A program made the position numbers and the translations under genes. 64,000 bases of DNA from Azospirillum melinis (GTDB taxonomy: Bacteria; Pseudomonadota; Alphaproteobacteria; Azospirillales; Azospirillaceae): assembly GCF_013340935.1 (NCBI RefSeq), contig NZ_WHOS01000004.1, positions 124,001-188,000 on the forward strand. Reading direction: 5' to 3'. Shown in pieces: positions 37,378 to 50,396 of the stretch. Numbering within the stretch: the first letter of the stretch is position 1; every line of letters begins with the position of its first letter. The notes below the pieces were generated by a model. It was not told the DNA's origin. It saw only the letters and a program-made list of their open reading frames with translations, and ran no database searches.

Positions 37378-38256
37378 TCAAGCAGGTTGCGGCGCCAGCC
37401 AGCGCTCCAGCGCACCCAGCAGGTCGGCACGGCGGACCGGCTTGGTCAGATAGTCGTTCATCCCGGCTGCCAGGCAGCGGATGCGGTCCTCGGGCTGGGC
37501 GTTGGCGGTGACGGCGATGATCGGGATGCGCGCCCGGTCGTCGCCCATCCGGCGGATGGTGGCGGTGGCGGTGGCGCCGTCCATGTCGGGCATGGCGACG
37601 TCCATCAGCACCGCCTCGGGCGGCACCGGCGCCTGGGCGACGGCCTCCACCGCCTCCGCCCCGCCATTGGCGGTCTCGACCGAGAAGCCGGCCTTGGCGA
37701 GCAGCCCGGCCACCACCATGCGGTTGGTGGCGCTGTCGTCCACCACCAGAAGCCGCCCGCCGCGCGACCGCGCCCAGTTCAACAGAAGCTCGCCGTCGGT
37801 GGTGCGGGAGGGCAGGGCCGCCGGCATGTCGAGCACCGCGCGCCGCGATCCGTCGGCCTCCTCGGTCACGCTCATCTGCGCGCCCAGGCCCGCCAGCAGC
37901 CGTCGCATGAAATCCTTGTTGAACCCGTCCTCGCACCTGGCCTCATAGCGGCCATGCAGCTCCGCCCGGAGGACGACCGAGTCCTCACCGCTGGGCAGCG
38001 CCGACAACCGCAGATCGAGCCGGCCCGGTGCGGCGCTGGCGATGGCGCTGGCGGCCAGTGCGTTGCACAGGCTGCTGACCGTTTCCGCATTGCCGATCAG
38101 GCGCGGCGGCGTGCCGGTCCGAACGCCGACATCCAGGGAGATCCCCCGCCCCAGCGCCAGGGCCGTGGTGGAAACCGCCAGCATGCGGGCCATCGCTTCC
38201 GGAGCGAACGCCGTCCCCCTGTGGTGGGGGGCGTGATGCAGAATGTCACCGTTCAT
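37378..38256 (-). CDS. Response-regulator (receiver) protein with degenerate ATPase-like N-domain
   Basis: 292 residues. The C-terminal ~120 residues are a complete receiver domain: VVDDSATNRMVVAGLLAKAG, phosphoacceptor in LMDVAMPDMDG, switch threonine in IIAVTANA and lysine in YLTKPV. Residues ~1-150 look like a worn histidine-kinase ATPase domain (GNAETVSSLCNALAASAIAS in place of the N-box) but lack a clear G-box and any phospho-histidine helix. It resembles the tail of a hybrid kinase cut loose from its DHp domain. ATG 38256 is the natural start; an open frame to 38421 adds Arg-rich sequence of doubtful coding value. No partner kinase is adjacent. The output is unknown. Confidence 0.8.
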   Translation of the reverse strand: MNGDILHHAPHHRGTAFAPEAMARMLAVSTTALALGRGISLDVGVRTGTPPRLIGNAETVSSLCNALAASAIASAAPGRLDLRLSALPSGEDSVVLRAELHGRYEARCEDGFNKDFMRRLLAGLGAQMSVTEEADGSRRAVLDMPAALPSRTTDGELLLNWARSRGGRLLVVDDSATNRMVVAGLLAKAGFSVETANGGAEAVEAVAQAPVPPEAVLMDVAMPDMDGATATATIRRMGDDRARIPIIAVTANAQPEDRIRCLAAGMNDYLTKPVRRADLLGALERWLAPQPA

Positions 38257-38273
38257 GGCCCGCCATTGGCAAA

Positions 38274-38291
38274 ATGCAAAGCAGCTTGCAT
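38274..38291. promoter_or_regulatory. Inverted repeat ATGCAA-N6-TTGCAT upstream of receiver gene
   Basis: A perfect 6-bp dyad 18 bases before the start of the receiver protein, within the 252-base gap after the ScfR gene. Candidate operator; the binding protein is unknown. The rest of the gap holds nothing I can name. Confidence 0.35.
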
Positions 38292-38508
38292 CGATCGGCT
38301 CAGAAAAGGACCGAGGTCCGCGATCCGGCCGATCTTGCGACCAATTCTCAGCAAGTTGCGGGCCAGCGGCGCATCGTTTCGCGCGCCGCGCGCGGCAAAG
38401 CGCGTTATCCTGCAACGACATACTTGGGTAAGTCGACCAAGCTGTGGCGACCGGCGCCGGAGACCTGGCTGCATGGCGGATTCGATTTCCGGGAGAGCGG
38501 CAGGGCGG

Positions 38509-39957
38509 TCAGCCGGACGGTGTGTCCGGCGGGTTGAACAGGTAGGGCACGAAGCTGCGGTGATGCTCGTTCACCCGCAGCTCGCTGCCGATCGGCGGGA
38601 AGGCGCGCTGCTGGCAGTCGGTGCGTTCGCACAGGCGGCAGTTCACGCCGATCGGCACCGCTGCCTTCATGTCGGTGATGTCGATGCCGGCGGCATAGAC
38701 CAGTTCCGGCGCGTGGCTGGCCTCGCAGCCCAGCCCGACGGCGAATTGCCGTGACGGCTTCAGATAGGCGCCGCCGCGCTTGGTCACCGTGCGGGCGATG
38801 CTGATGTAGGCGGTGCGGTCCGGCATCTGGGCGAACTGCACCAGGATCTTGCCGGGCTGGGCGAAGGCCTCGTGCACGTTCCACAGCGGGCAGGCGCCGC
38901 CGAAGCGGGCGAAGTGGAAGCGCGTCGCCGAATGGCGCTTGGTGATGTTGCCGGCCATGTCGACCCGCACGAAATAGAAGGGCAGGCCGCGGGCGCCCGG
39001 CCGTTGCAGGGTGGACAGCCGGTGGCAGACCTGCTCGAAGCTGGCGGAAAAGCGGCTCTGCAACTGCTCGACATCGTGACGCAGGGCGCGGGCCTGAGCA
39101 GCGAAGGCGCGGTAGGGCAGCACCAGCGCCCCGGCGAAATAGTTGGCGAGCCCGACCCGGCAGATCGACCGCGCGTCCTCGCTGGAGAATTTCGCCTGCT
39201 CCACCAGCTCGTCGATCTGGTCGCCGAATTCCAGCAGCGCGATCTGGTTCGCCATGTGGAAGGCGCGGCTGGAACTGGTCAGCAGGGCCGACAGCCGCAG
39301 GGTGCCGGTGGAGGCGTCGTAGCTGCGCATGGCGGTGTCGCCCGCCTCGTCGGCGACGATCTTCACCCGCACGTCGTGGCGCCGCTTCAGATAGGCGGCG
39401 AGTTCGTTCAGCAGCGATCCGGAATGGATCTTCTCGCTGTCCCACAGCCGCTCCGCCGCCTCGTCCAGCGGACCGATGTAGTTGTTGCAGTAGTGGAAAT
39501 AGTCCCGAACCTCCTCATACGGAAATTGCGGTCCGGCAAAGCTGTCATTCTGCTCGCTGTTGGACAGGCTGTCGGTCAGCGACTGCACCCGTTCATGCAG
39601 CTTCTGATAGGCCTGATGCAGGCTGAGCACGCGGCGGGCCAGTTCCGGACTGGATCCCACCACGCTGCGCAGTTCCGCCGCGGTCAGCGGCGCACCGGCG
39701 AACAGCGGGTCGGCCAGCGCCTCGCGCAGGTCGGAGACCAGCCGGCTGTCCTCGTCCTCCAGGAAAGCCGACAGTTCCAGCTCGAAGGTGGCGGCGATCC
39801 GCATCAGCACCGGCAGGGTCAGCGGACGCTGGTTGTTCTCCAACTGGTTGAGATAGCTGGGAGAAAGTTCCAGCGTCTTGGCCAGCGACGCCTGGGTCAG
39901 GCCGCGCTGTTCGCGCAGGCGGCGCAGCTTGTAGCCAAGGAACAGCTTCTTTTGCAT
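38509..39957 (-). CDS. Short-chain fatty acyl-CoA regulator (ScfR/PccR/PrpR family)
   Basis: Transcription factor of 482 residues. An N-terminal XRE-type helix-turn-helix (~10-65: LRRLREQRGLTQASLAKTLE, LSPSYLNQLENNQRPLTLPV) is followed by a GAF/IrrE-like middle (~160-290) and the ScfR C-terminal domain, which has FGGACPLWN and a CRLCERTDC cysteine cluster that binds Fe-S in mycobacterial PrpR. In Rhodobacter the homologue PccR controls pccB in response to propionyl-CoA. It is divergent from pccB with 230 bases between, and that gap holds a set of TTYGCAA boxes. The start ATG 39957 gives the family N-terminus. I leave the symbol empty because names differ between species. Confidence 0.92.
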   Translation of the reverse strand: MQKKLFLGYKLRRLREQRGLTQASLAKTLELSPSYLNQLENNQRPLTLPVLMRIAATFELELSAFLEDEDSRLVSDLREALADPLFAGAPLTAAELRSVVGSSPELARRVLSLHQAYQKLHERVQSLTDSLSNSEQNDSFAGPQFPYEEVRDYFHYCNNYIGPLDEAAERLWDSEKIHSGSLLNELAAYLKRRHDVRVKIVADEAGDTAMRSYDASTGTLRLSALLTSSSRAFHMANQIALLEFGDQIDELVEQAKFSSEDARSICRVGLANYFAGALVLPYRAFAAQARALRHDVEQLQSRFSASFEQVCHRLSTLQRPGARGLPFYFVRVDMAGNITKRHSATRFHFARFGGACPLWNVHEAFAQPGKILVQFAQMPDRTAYISIARTVTKRGGAYLKPSRQFAVGLGCEASHAPELVYAAGIDITDMKAAVPIGVNCRLCERTDCQQRAFPPIGSELRVNEHHRSFVPYLFNPPDTPSG

Positions 39958-40002
39958 GCGTATAAATTCCTGCCCGGCGCCGGCCTTGGAAATCAGCCGT
40001 TC

Positions 40003-40105
40003 TTCGCAATCTTAGCAAGCACAAATCGGCATTTGCAAAGGGCTTCGCAACTTCGCACCTTTTTGCGAAGAGGCTGTTTGAAGCGCTGCGAAGTTTGTGA
40101 ATAAT
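40003..40105. promoter_or_regulatory. Array of ScfR/PccR-like boxes and pccB promoter
   Basis: Boxes matching TTYGCAA or its complement: TTCGCAA 40003-40009, TTAGCAA 40012-40018, TTTGCAAA 40032-40039, TTCGCAA 40044-40050, TTCGCA 40052-40057, TTTGCGAA 40062-40069, TGCGAAG 40087-40093. The third and fourth are separated by exactly 4 bases, the arrangement I recall for PccR of Rhodobacter. A possible pccB promoter (TTGAAG 40078-40083, AATAAT 40100-40105, 16-base spacer) has one box in its spacer. The array lies between the regulator gene and pccB. Confidence 0.7.
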
Positions 40106-40187
40106 CCGCGGCGTTCCGGTGAACGATTGCGTCGCCTGCCGCCGGAACGGGGACGGTCATTGAGACGACAAGGAATGGGAACGCCCG

Positions 40188-41720
<1,533 letters not shown>

Positions 41721-41731
41721 GGGCCGGCAGC

Positions 41732-43732
<2,001 letters not shown>

Positions 43733-43742
43733 CGGGAAAACT

Positions 43743-43755
43743 CTTACAGCGTAAG
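43743..43755. promoter_or_regulatory. Dyad CTTAC-AGC-GTAAG upstream of bioY
   Basis: A perfect 5-bp inverted repeat 11 bases before the bioY start, in the 34-base gap after pccA. It does not match the BioR consensus I know (TTATnnATAA). Candidate control site or chance. Confidence 0.3.
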
Positions 43756-43766
43756 GGCATTCAGAC

Positions 43767-44366
43767 ATGGCTTACGAGTTTTCGCCCCTCGTCCGTCCGG
43801 TCCCGCTGCTCGGCACGCTGGTGCCGCAAGGCGGCCTCGCCAAGATGGCGATGGCGGCCGTGCTCGGCAGCGTGCTGATGGCGGTCTCCGCCAAGGTGCA
43901 GGTGCCATTCTACCCGGTGCCGATGACGCTGCAGAGCATGGTCGTCATGCTGCTGGGCATGGCTTACGGCAGTCGGCTCGCGGTCGCCACCGTGCTGCTC
44001 TATCTTGCCGAGGGGCTGGCCGGCCTGCCGGTCTTCGCGGGGGCGGGTGCCGGCCCGGCCTACATGATGGGGCCGACCGCCGGCTATCTGGTCGGCTTCG
44101 TCCTCGCGGCCGGGGTGATCGGCCTGCTGGCCGAACGCGGCTGGGACCGCAGCCCGGCCAAGGCGGTCGCCGCCATGGCGCTGGGCCACGCGATGCTGTT
44201 CGTTCCGGGCGTGGCGTGGCTCGCGCTGCTGTTCGGCGTGGACAAGGCGCTGGCGGCCGGCCTGTGGCCTTTCTGGGCAGCCACCCTGCTGAAGACCGCG
44301 CTGGGTGCGGTGCTGATGCAGGCCGCCTGGAAAATCGTCGCCCGCTGTTCGGCGCGGCGAGGATGA
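43767..44366 (+). CDS. bioY: Biotin transporter BioY
   Basis: S-component of an ECF-type biotin uptake system, or a stand-alone biotin transporter; inner membrane. 199 residues with six hydrophobic segments and the family motifs VQVPFYPVPMTLQSMVVMLL, YLAEGLAGLPVFAGAGAGPA and GPTAGYLVGFVLAAGVIGLL. No bioM/bioN genes are near. Its position inside the propionyl-CoA module makes sense because PccA needs biotin. The first ~20 residues (MAYEFSPLVRPVPLLGTLV) precede the first helix. Its stop overlaps the ATG of a short frame encoding a copy of the PccA C-terminus. Confidence 0.94.
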   Translation: MAYEFSPLVRPVPLLGTLVPQGGLAKMAMAAVLGSVLMAVSAKVQVPFYPVPMTLQSMVVMLLGMAYGSRLAVATVLLYLAEGLAGLPVFAGAGAGPAYMMGPTAGYLVGFVLAAGVIGLLAERGWDRSPAKAVAAMALGHAMLFVPGVAWLALLFGVDKALAAGLWPFWAATLLKTALGAVLMQAAWKIVARCSARRG

Positions 44367-44476
44367 AAAGGATGAACAGGATTCTGCGCGTGTCGCAGGA
44401 CGGGACGGTCGCGAAAATCCACGCGGTGCCGGGCGGCAGCCTGGCGGTCGATCAGAAGATCGTGGAATTCGCGTAA
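44363..44476 (+). pseudogene. Duplicated PccA C-terminal tail after bioY (37-codon frame)
   Basis: A short frame begins with ATGA overlapping the bioY stop and encodes 37 residues: MKRMNRILR, then VSQDGTVAKIHAVPGGSLAV and DQKIVEFA. From codon 8 it is nearly identical to the end of pccA (83/90 bases over 44384-44473) and finishes with its own TAA. The biotin motif itself is not preserved (MKRMNR in place of MKMENI), so it cannot carry biotin. The GVPGG-like turn (AVPGGSL) resembles typical biotinyl domains better than the present PccA end does. It is most simply a remnant of a rearrangement that placed bioY at the 3' end of pccA; translation as a small peptide is possible because it is coupled to bioY. 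Confidence 0.85.
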
Positions 44477-44520
44477 CCGTATAAGAAGAAGAAACGCAAT
44501 CGAGAGGAAGCGTCGCCCCT

Positions 44521-44558
44521 GCCCCCTTCCACCGGCCGTCCGTCTGGCGGAAGGGGGC
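44521..44558. terminator. GC hairpin between bioY remnant and mutase gene
   Basis: GCCCCCTTCC (44521-44530) pairs perfectly with GGAAGGGGGC (44549-44558), with further pairing of ACC/TGG in the loop region. There is no T-run, so it could be a weak terminator, attenuator or mRNA processing structure separating pccBA-bioY from the mutase. Confidence 0.5.
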
Positions 44559-44616
44559 ATCGGGGGGACCGCACTGCCAACACCCTACGCCCATAAGAAG
44601 CCATCAGGAGGCGTCG

Positions 44617-46770
<2,154 letters not shown>

Positions 46771-46828
46771 TGAGTGGTGGCGGGAAGGGCGAAGGCTCTT
46801 CCCGTTCCTGTTTCGGGCGGCCCCGAAC

Positions 46829-46869
46829 TGGACAGGATAGAGCAGTGTCACTATCCTTAGCACAGTGAC
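46829..46869 (+). promoter_or_regulatory. ccdAB promoter with overlapping operator dyads
   Basis: A good sigma-70 promoter: TGGACA (46829-46834), 17-base spacer, TATCCT (46852-46857). Two dyads overlap it: GGATAG-N10-CTATCC (46835-46856) and GTCACT-N11-AGTGAC (46847-46869). This fits autoregulation by a CcdA/CcdB complex. It also suggests the pair has its own promoter, independent of the mutase gene. Confidence 0.65.
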
Positions 46870-46889
46870 GCATGGTCGGGAGCCGTTCG

Positions 46890-47081
46890 ATGTCCAGGAT
46901 CGATCCAGCCAAGAAGAATGAGCATCCCGTTTCCGATACGCTGGAAAATGCATCCCCTGTGTCGTCCATGGATGCCGAAAAGAAGAAATGGATGGAGGAC
47001 AATCGGGCGGCGTTTGCCGCCTACGATGCGTTGGTGGACCGGCTTGGCCTTTTCGGTGAAGAGCACCGGAACTTCGAATGA
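46890..47081 (+). CDS. ccdA: CcdA family antitoxin
   Basis: 63 residues. The N-terminal half is charged and the C-terminal half has the CcdA neutralising-tail pattern: KKWMEDNRAAFAAYDALVDR followed by LGLFGEEHRNFE (compare the usual EN...YN..VE..G...EYRxF). It should bind and inhibit the CcdB partner and help repress the promoter. The ATG at 46890 has GGGAG 13 bases upstream; a frame from 46872 adds six residues. The stop overlaps the ccdB start by 4 bases. Base composition is visibly poorer in GC than the flanking genes, suggesting horizontal gain. Confidence 0.88.
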   Translation: MSRIDPAKKNEHPVSDTLENASPVSSMDAEKKKWMEDNRAAFAAYDALVDRLGLFGEEHRNFE

Positions 47082-47398
47082 GATTTCTCGACGTTTGCCT
47101 CAATCCGGCAGCGAAGGGAAAGAAAAATCACCCCATTCCCTATCTCTTGATCGTTCAGGGTGATTATGTCGGCATCGACAGAACCCGTGTGGTCGTTCCG
47201 TTGATGCGGTCGTCCGAAGTTGAAACTCCAATTCCCAAGATCATGCCCCCGATCATGATCGGTAACGAGCAGTTCGTCGTCGTGACGCCGCAGATCATCG
47301 CTTTGCCCGTTGCGCAAATCGGCGCCGTCATCGCGTCCGCAGCCGATGCCCATTCCGACATCCGCCGCGCCATCGACGTCCTGACAGGCGACTTTTGA
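47078..47398 (+). CDS. ccdB: CcdB family toxin
   Basis: 106 residues. It begins MRFLDVCLNPAAKGKKNHPI PYLLIVQ; the family usually reads FDVYxNP. Further segments are RTRVVVPLMRSSEVETPIPK and MPPIMIGNEQFVVVTPQIIA, and the end is RRAIDVLTGDF. The well-known F-plasmid toxin poisons DNA gyrase and ends in W-G-I; this chain ends T-G-D-F, so gyrase targeting is not certain. It overlaps ccdA upstream (ATGA) and, unusually, overlaps the next gene by 4 bases (TTGA), implying all three are translated together. GC content is lower than in the surroundings. Confidence 0.88.
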   Translation: MRFLDVCLNPAAKGKKNHPIPYLLIVQGDYVGIDRTRVVVPLMRSSEVETPIPKIMPPIMIGNEQFVVVTPQIIALPVAQIGAVIASAADAHSDIRRAIDVLTGDF

Positions 47399-48087
47399 CC
47401 GTCACCGCCGAAACCGACCTCTACGCTCCCGTCAAAGCCTTCCTCGAAGCCCAGGGCTATGACGTGAAGGCGGAGATCCGCGGCTGCGATCTCGTCGCCA
47501 CGCGCGGGGACGAGCCGCCGGTGATCGTCGAGCTGAAGAAGCGCTTCACCCTCGACCTTGTGCTGCAAGGCGTTGACCGGCTGGCGCTCAGCGACAGCGT
47601 CTATCTCGCCGTGCCGCAGCCGGGGCGCAAGGCGACCGGGCCGTCTCCCCTCGACGGCGACGTGAAGAAGCTCTGCCGGCGGCTGGGGCTCGGCCTGCTG
47701 ATGGTCGATCCGGGTCTGGCCGAAGGGCGGCAGGTCGCCGTGCTGCTCGACCCCGTCCCCTACACCCCGCGCAAGGACAGGAAGCGCACCCACCGCCTGC
47801 TCGGCGAGCATGCCCGCCGGGTCGGCGATCCCAACCGCGGCGGCTCCACCCGGGTCGCCATCGTCACCGCCTACCGCCAGGATGCGCTGCGCATCGCCCG
47901 CCTGCTGCGCGGCGGGCCGCTGACCGTCGCGGCGCTGCGCAAGGCCGGGGCGCCGAAGGATGTCGGGCCGATGCTGCAGCGCAATGTCTATGGCTGGTTC
48001 GAGCGGGTCGGGCGCGGCACCTACGCGCTGACCCCGGCCGGCGTCAAGGGGGTGGAGGCGTTCGCCCATGCCCTGGCGGAGGCGTGA
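47395..48087 (+). CDS. DUF2161 family protein, PD-(D/E)XK nuclease-like fold
   Basis: 230 residues starting at TTG 47395, which overlaps the ccdB stop. The N-terminal ~120 residues match the DUF2161 pattern: ETDLYAPVKAFLEAQGYDVK, then GCDLVATRGDEPPVIVELKK, an ordered Asp and E-x-K set typical of PD-(D/E)XK nucleases, and LQGVDRLALSDSVYLAVPQ. The C-terminal ~80 residues (LLRGGPLTVAALRKAGAPKD, VGPMLQRNVYGWFERVGRG) look like a winged helix. The family is annotated only as predicted nuclease or phosphodiesterase; the substrate is unknown. Its GC content is back to the genome norm, unlike ccdAB, so the toxin-antitoxin pair may have been inserted in front of it. Confidence 0.82.
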   Translation: MTVTAETDLYAPVKAFLEAQGYDVKAEIRGCDLVATRGDEPPVIVELKKRFTLDLVLQGVDRLALSDSVYLAVPQPGRKATGPSPLDGDVKKLCRRLGLGLLMVDPGLAEGRQVAVLLDPVPYTPRKDRKRTHRLLGEHARRVGDPNRGGSTRVAIVTAYRQDALRIARLLRGGPLTVAALRKAGAPKDVGPMLQRNVYGWFERVGRGTYALTPAGVKGVEAFAHALAEA

Positions 48088-48154
48088 CACTCCGCACCGC
48101 CAAGCCTATGATCGTCGCCACCAAATCCACGATCACAAAAGGCTGGAGCCCGCT

Positions 48155-48781
48155 TTGTCGGACTACATCAGCAATCTCGTCGTCTTTTTCGTCGTCGTCG
48201 ATCCGCCGGGGCTGGTGCCGCTGTTCATCGCGCTGACCCGCGGCTTCGACGACCGGCACAAGCGGATCATCGCGCTGCGCGGCACCGCCATCGCCTTCGT
48301 CGTGCTGGTCTTCTTCGCCTATTTCGGCAAGGTCGTGCTGCAGACCCTGTCCATCGAGATGCCGGCCTTCCGCATCGCCGGCGGGGCGCTGCTGTTCTGG
48401 ATCGCCTTCGAGATGCTGTTCGCCAAGCGCTCCGAGCGCAAGGAGCGCGACACCGGCGAGGCGATGACCGACGAGGACGCGCACGACATCGCCGTCTTCC
48501 CGCTGGCGGTGCCGCTGATCGCCGGGCCCGGCGCCATCACTTCGATCCTGCTGCTGATGGACCGCGTCGGCACAACGGCGGCGGGACAGGTCAGCGTGCT
48601 GGGGGCGGCGGCGACGGTGATCGGCGGGGTGACGCTGATCCTGCTGGGGGCCGACCGGGTCGGGCGGCTGCTGGGCCGCACGGTGATCCACACGGTCAGC
48701 CGGGTGCTCGGCATCGTGCTGGCGGCGCTGGCCGCGCAGACGGTGATTTCCGGCATCACCGCCGTCTATCCGCCCCACTGA
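48155..48781 (+). CDS. MarC family integral membrane protein
   Basis: 208 residues with six hydrophobic segments and the MarC family layout: FFVVVDPPGLVPLFIALTRG near the N-terminus, FRIAGGALLFWIAFEMLF, then FPLAVPLIAGPGAITSILLL, and a C-terminal RVLGIVLAALAAQTVISGI. The family's transport function has not been established, and early links to multiple antibiotic resistance were not upheld. The start TTG at 48155 has GGAG seven bases upstream and gives the family N-terminus (SDYISNLVVFF); an upstream in-frame extension to 48068 overlaps the previous gene and is Arg-rich. It is 68 bases downstream of the DUF2161 gene. Confidence 0.9.
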   Translation: MSDYISNLVVFFVVVDPPGLVPLFIALTRGFDDRHKRIIALRGTAIAFVVLVFFAYFGKVVLQTLSIEMPAFRIAGGALLFWIAFEMLFAKRSERKERDTGEAMTDEDAHDIAVFPLAVPLIAGPGAITSILLLMDRVGTTAAGQVSVLGAAATVIGGVTLILLGADRVGRLLGRTVIHTVSRVLGIVLAALAAQTVISGITAVYPPH

Positions 48782-48993
48782 TCTCCGGCCAACCCAGCAA
48801 AATCGTCCAAAGGGGCAGCGCGCTGCCGCCGGCACTTTCTCGCTACCGCTTCCCGCAGTCTCGTCCGAGCCCGAAAGACCAGTCCCCCTTTCCAGCCCAA
48901 CCGCCCAGCCTACATGGGGTCCTGCCACAGTCGACGCCGGGTGTTCGCCCGGCGCTCGCCTATCCACGCGCCCAAACACAAGAGGCGGCGGCC

Positions 48994-50391
48994 ATGGACC
49001 TCGACCCGCTGATCCTGTCGCGGATACAGTTCGCGTTCACGATCTCCTTCCACATCCTGTTTCCCAGCTTCACGGTCGGGCTCGCCTGCTGGATCGCGCT
49101 TCTGGAGGCGCTGTGGGTCGGCACCGGCAAGGGCATCTACCGCAGCTTGGCGGAATTCTGGACCCGCATCTTCGCCCTGTCCTTCGGTCTGGGCGTGGTG
49201 TCGGGCATCGTCATGTCCTACCAGTTCGGCACCAACTGGAGCCGCTGGTCCGACACGGTGGGCAACGTGCTGGGTCCGCTGATCCAGTATGAGGTGGTGA
49301 CCGCCTTCTTCCTGGAGGCCGCCTTCCTCGGTATCCTGCTGTTCGGACGCGACCGCGTGCCGCGCGGCATCCACCTGATGGCCGCCTGTCTGGTGGCGCT
49401 GGGCACGCTGCTGTCGTCCTTCTGGATCCTGTCGGCCAACAGCTGGATGCACACCCCGGCCGGCTTCGAGATCAAGGACGGCCGCTATTTCGTCACCGAC
49501 TGGTGGCAGGTGGTGTTCAACCCGTCCTTCCCCTATCGCCTCGCCCACATGGTGACGGCGATGTTCCTGACCACCAGCTTCGTCGTCGCCGGCATCAGTG
49601 CCTTCTACCTGCTGAGGCGCCGGCATCTCGACCATGCCAGGCTGGGGCTCGGCATGGCGCTCGCCCTCATCACCGTGCTGGCGCCCCTTCAGATCTTCCT
49701 CGGCGACGAGCATGGGCTGAACACGCTGGAGCATCAGCCGGCCAAGATCGCGGCGATGGAAGGCAACTGGGAGGGCGGTCCGCGGGCCCCGCTGGTCCTC
49801 TTCGCCATCCCCGACGTGAAGGCGGAGACCAACCGTCTGGAGATCGGCATTCCCGCCCTGTCCAGCCTGATCCTGACCCACGATTTCAACGGCAGCGTGC
49901 CGGGCCTGAAGCAGTTTCCGGCCGACCAGCGGCCCGACCCGCGCATCATCTTCTGGACCTTCCGCCTGATGGTCGGCATTGGCTTCCTGATGTTGACGGT
50001 GGCGGCGGTGCATCTGGTGCTGCGTTTCCGCGGACGGCTCTACAACAGCGACTGGTTCCACCGCATCCTGGTCGGCTGCATGCCGATCGGCTTCGTCGCC
50101 ATCCTGGCCGGCTGGTTCACCACCGAGATCGGGCGCCAGCCCTGGGTCGTCTACGGCCATCTGCGCACTGCCGACGCGGTGACCCCGTCGCTGACGGTGG
50201 AGGCGGCGCTGGTCTCGCTGGTCTCCTTCATCGTCGCCTACACCATCATCTACGGCGCCGGCACCTATTACCTGATCCGCCTGCTGCGCACCGGCCCGAC
50301 CCATGTCCATGACGCCCGGCAGCCGCCGGAGGCGCAGAGCCCGAAGCGCCCGCTGTCGGCCGCCGACTCTTCCATCGAAGCCGCGGAGTGA
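48994..50391 (+). CDS. cioA: Cytochrome bd-type quinol oxidase subunit I (cyanide-insensitive type)
   Basis: Quinol-oxidising, O2-reducing subunit carrying haems b558, b595 and d; inner membrane, about nine helices in 465 residues. The haem histidine lies in AFTISFHILFPSFTVGLA, and GVVSGIVMSYQFGTNW and AAFLGILLFGRDRVPRG are typical. The quinol loop is of the short type and the segment TTEIGRQPWVVYGHLRTADA is characteristic of the CIO subfamily, hence cioA rather than cydA. It is the first gene of a two-gene unit with cioB. The 212 bases upstream contain no clear FNR box or other site I can name. Confidence 0.95.
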   Translation: MDLDPLILSRIQFAFTISFHILFPSFTVGLACWIALLEALWVGTGKGIYRSLAEFWTRIFALSFGLGVVSGIVMSYQFGTNWSRWSDTVGNVLGPLIQYEVVTAFFLEAAFLGILLFGRDRVPRGIHLMAACLVALGTLLSSFWILSANSWMHTPAGFEIKDGRYFVTDWWQVVFNPSFPYRLAHMVTAMFLTTSFVVAGISAFYLLRRRHLDHARLGLGMALALITVLAPLQIFLGDEHGLNTLEHQPAKIAAMEGNWEGGPRAPLVLFAIPDVKAETNRLEIGIPALSSLILTHDFNGSVPGLKQFPADQRPDPRIIFWTFRLMVGIGFLMLTVAAVHLVLRFRGRLYNSDWFHRILVGCMPIGFVAILAGWFTTEIGRQPWVVYGHLRTADAVTPSLTVEAALVSLVSFIVAYTIIYGAGTYYLIRLLRTGPTHVHDARQPPEAQSPKRPLSAADSSIEAAE

Positions 50392-50396
50392 GCCCC

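Noticed and set aside
44363..44476. The short frame after bioY as a functional stand-alone biotin carrier protein
   Set aside because: It lacks the AMKM biotinylation motif and the N-terminal half of the biotinyl fold; it can only be a fragment or a peptide of other function.
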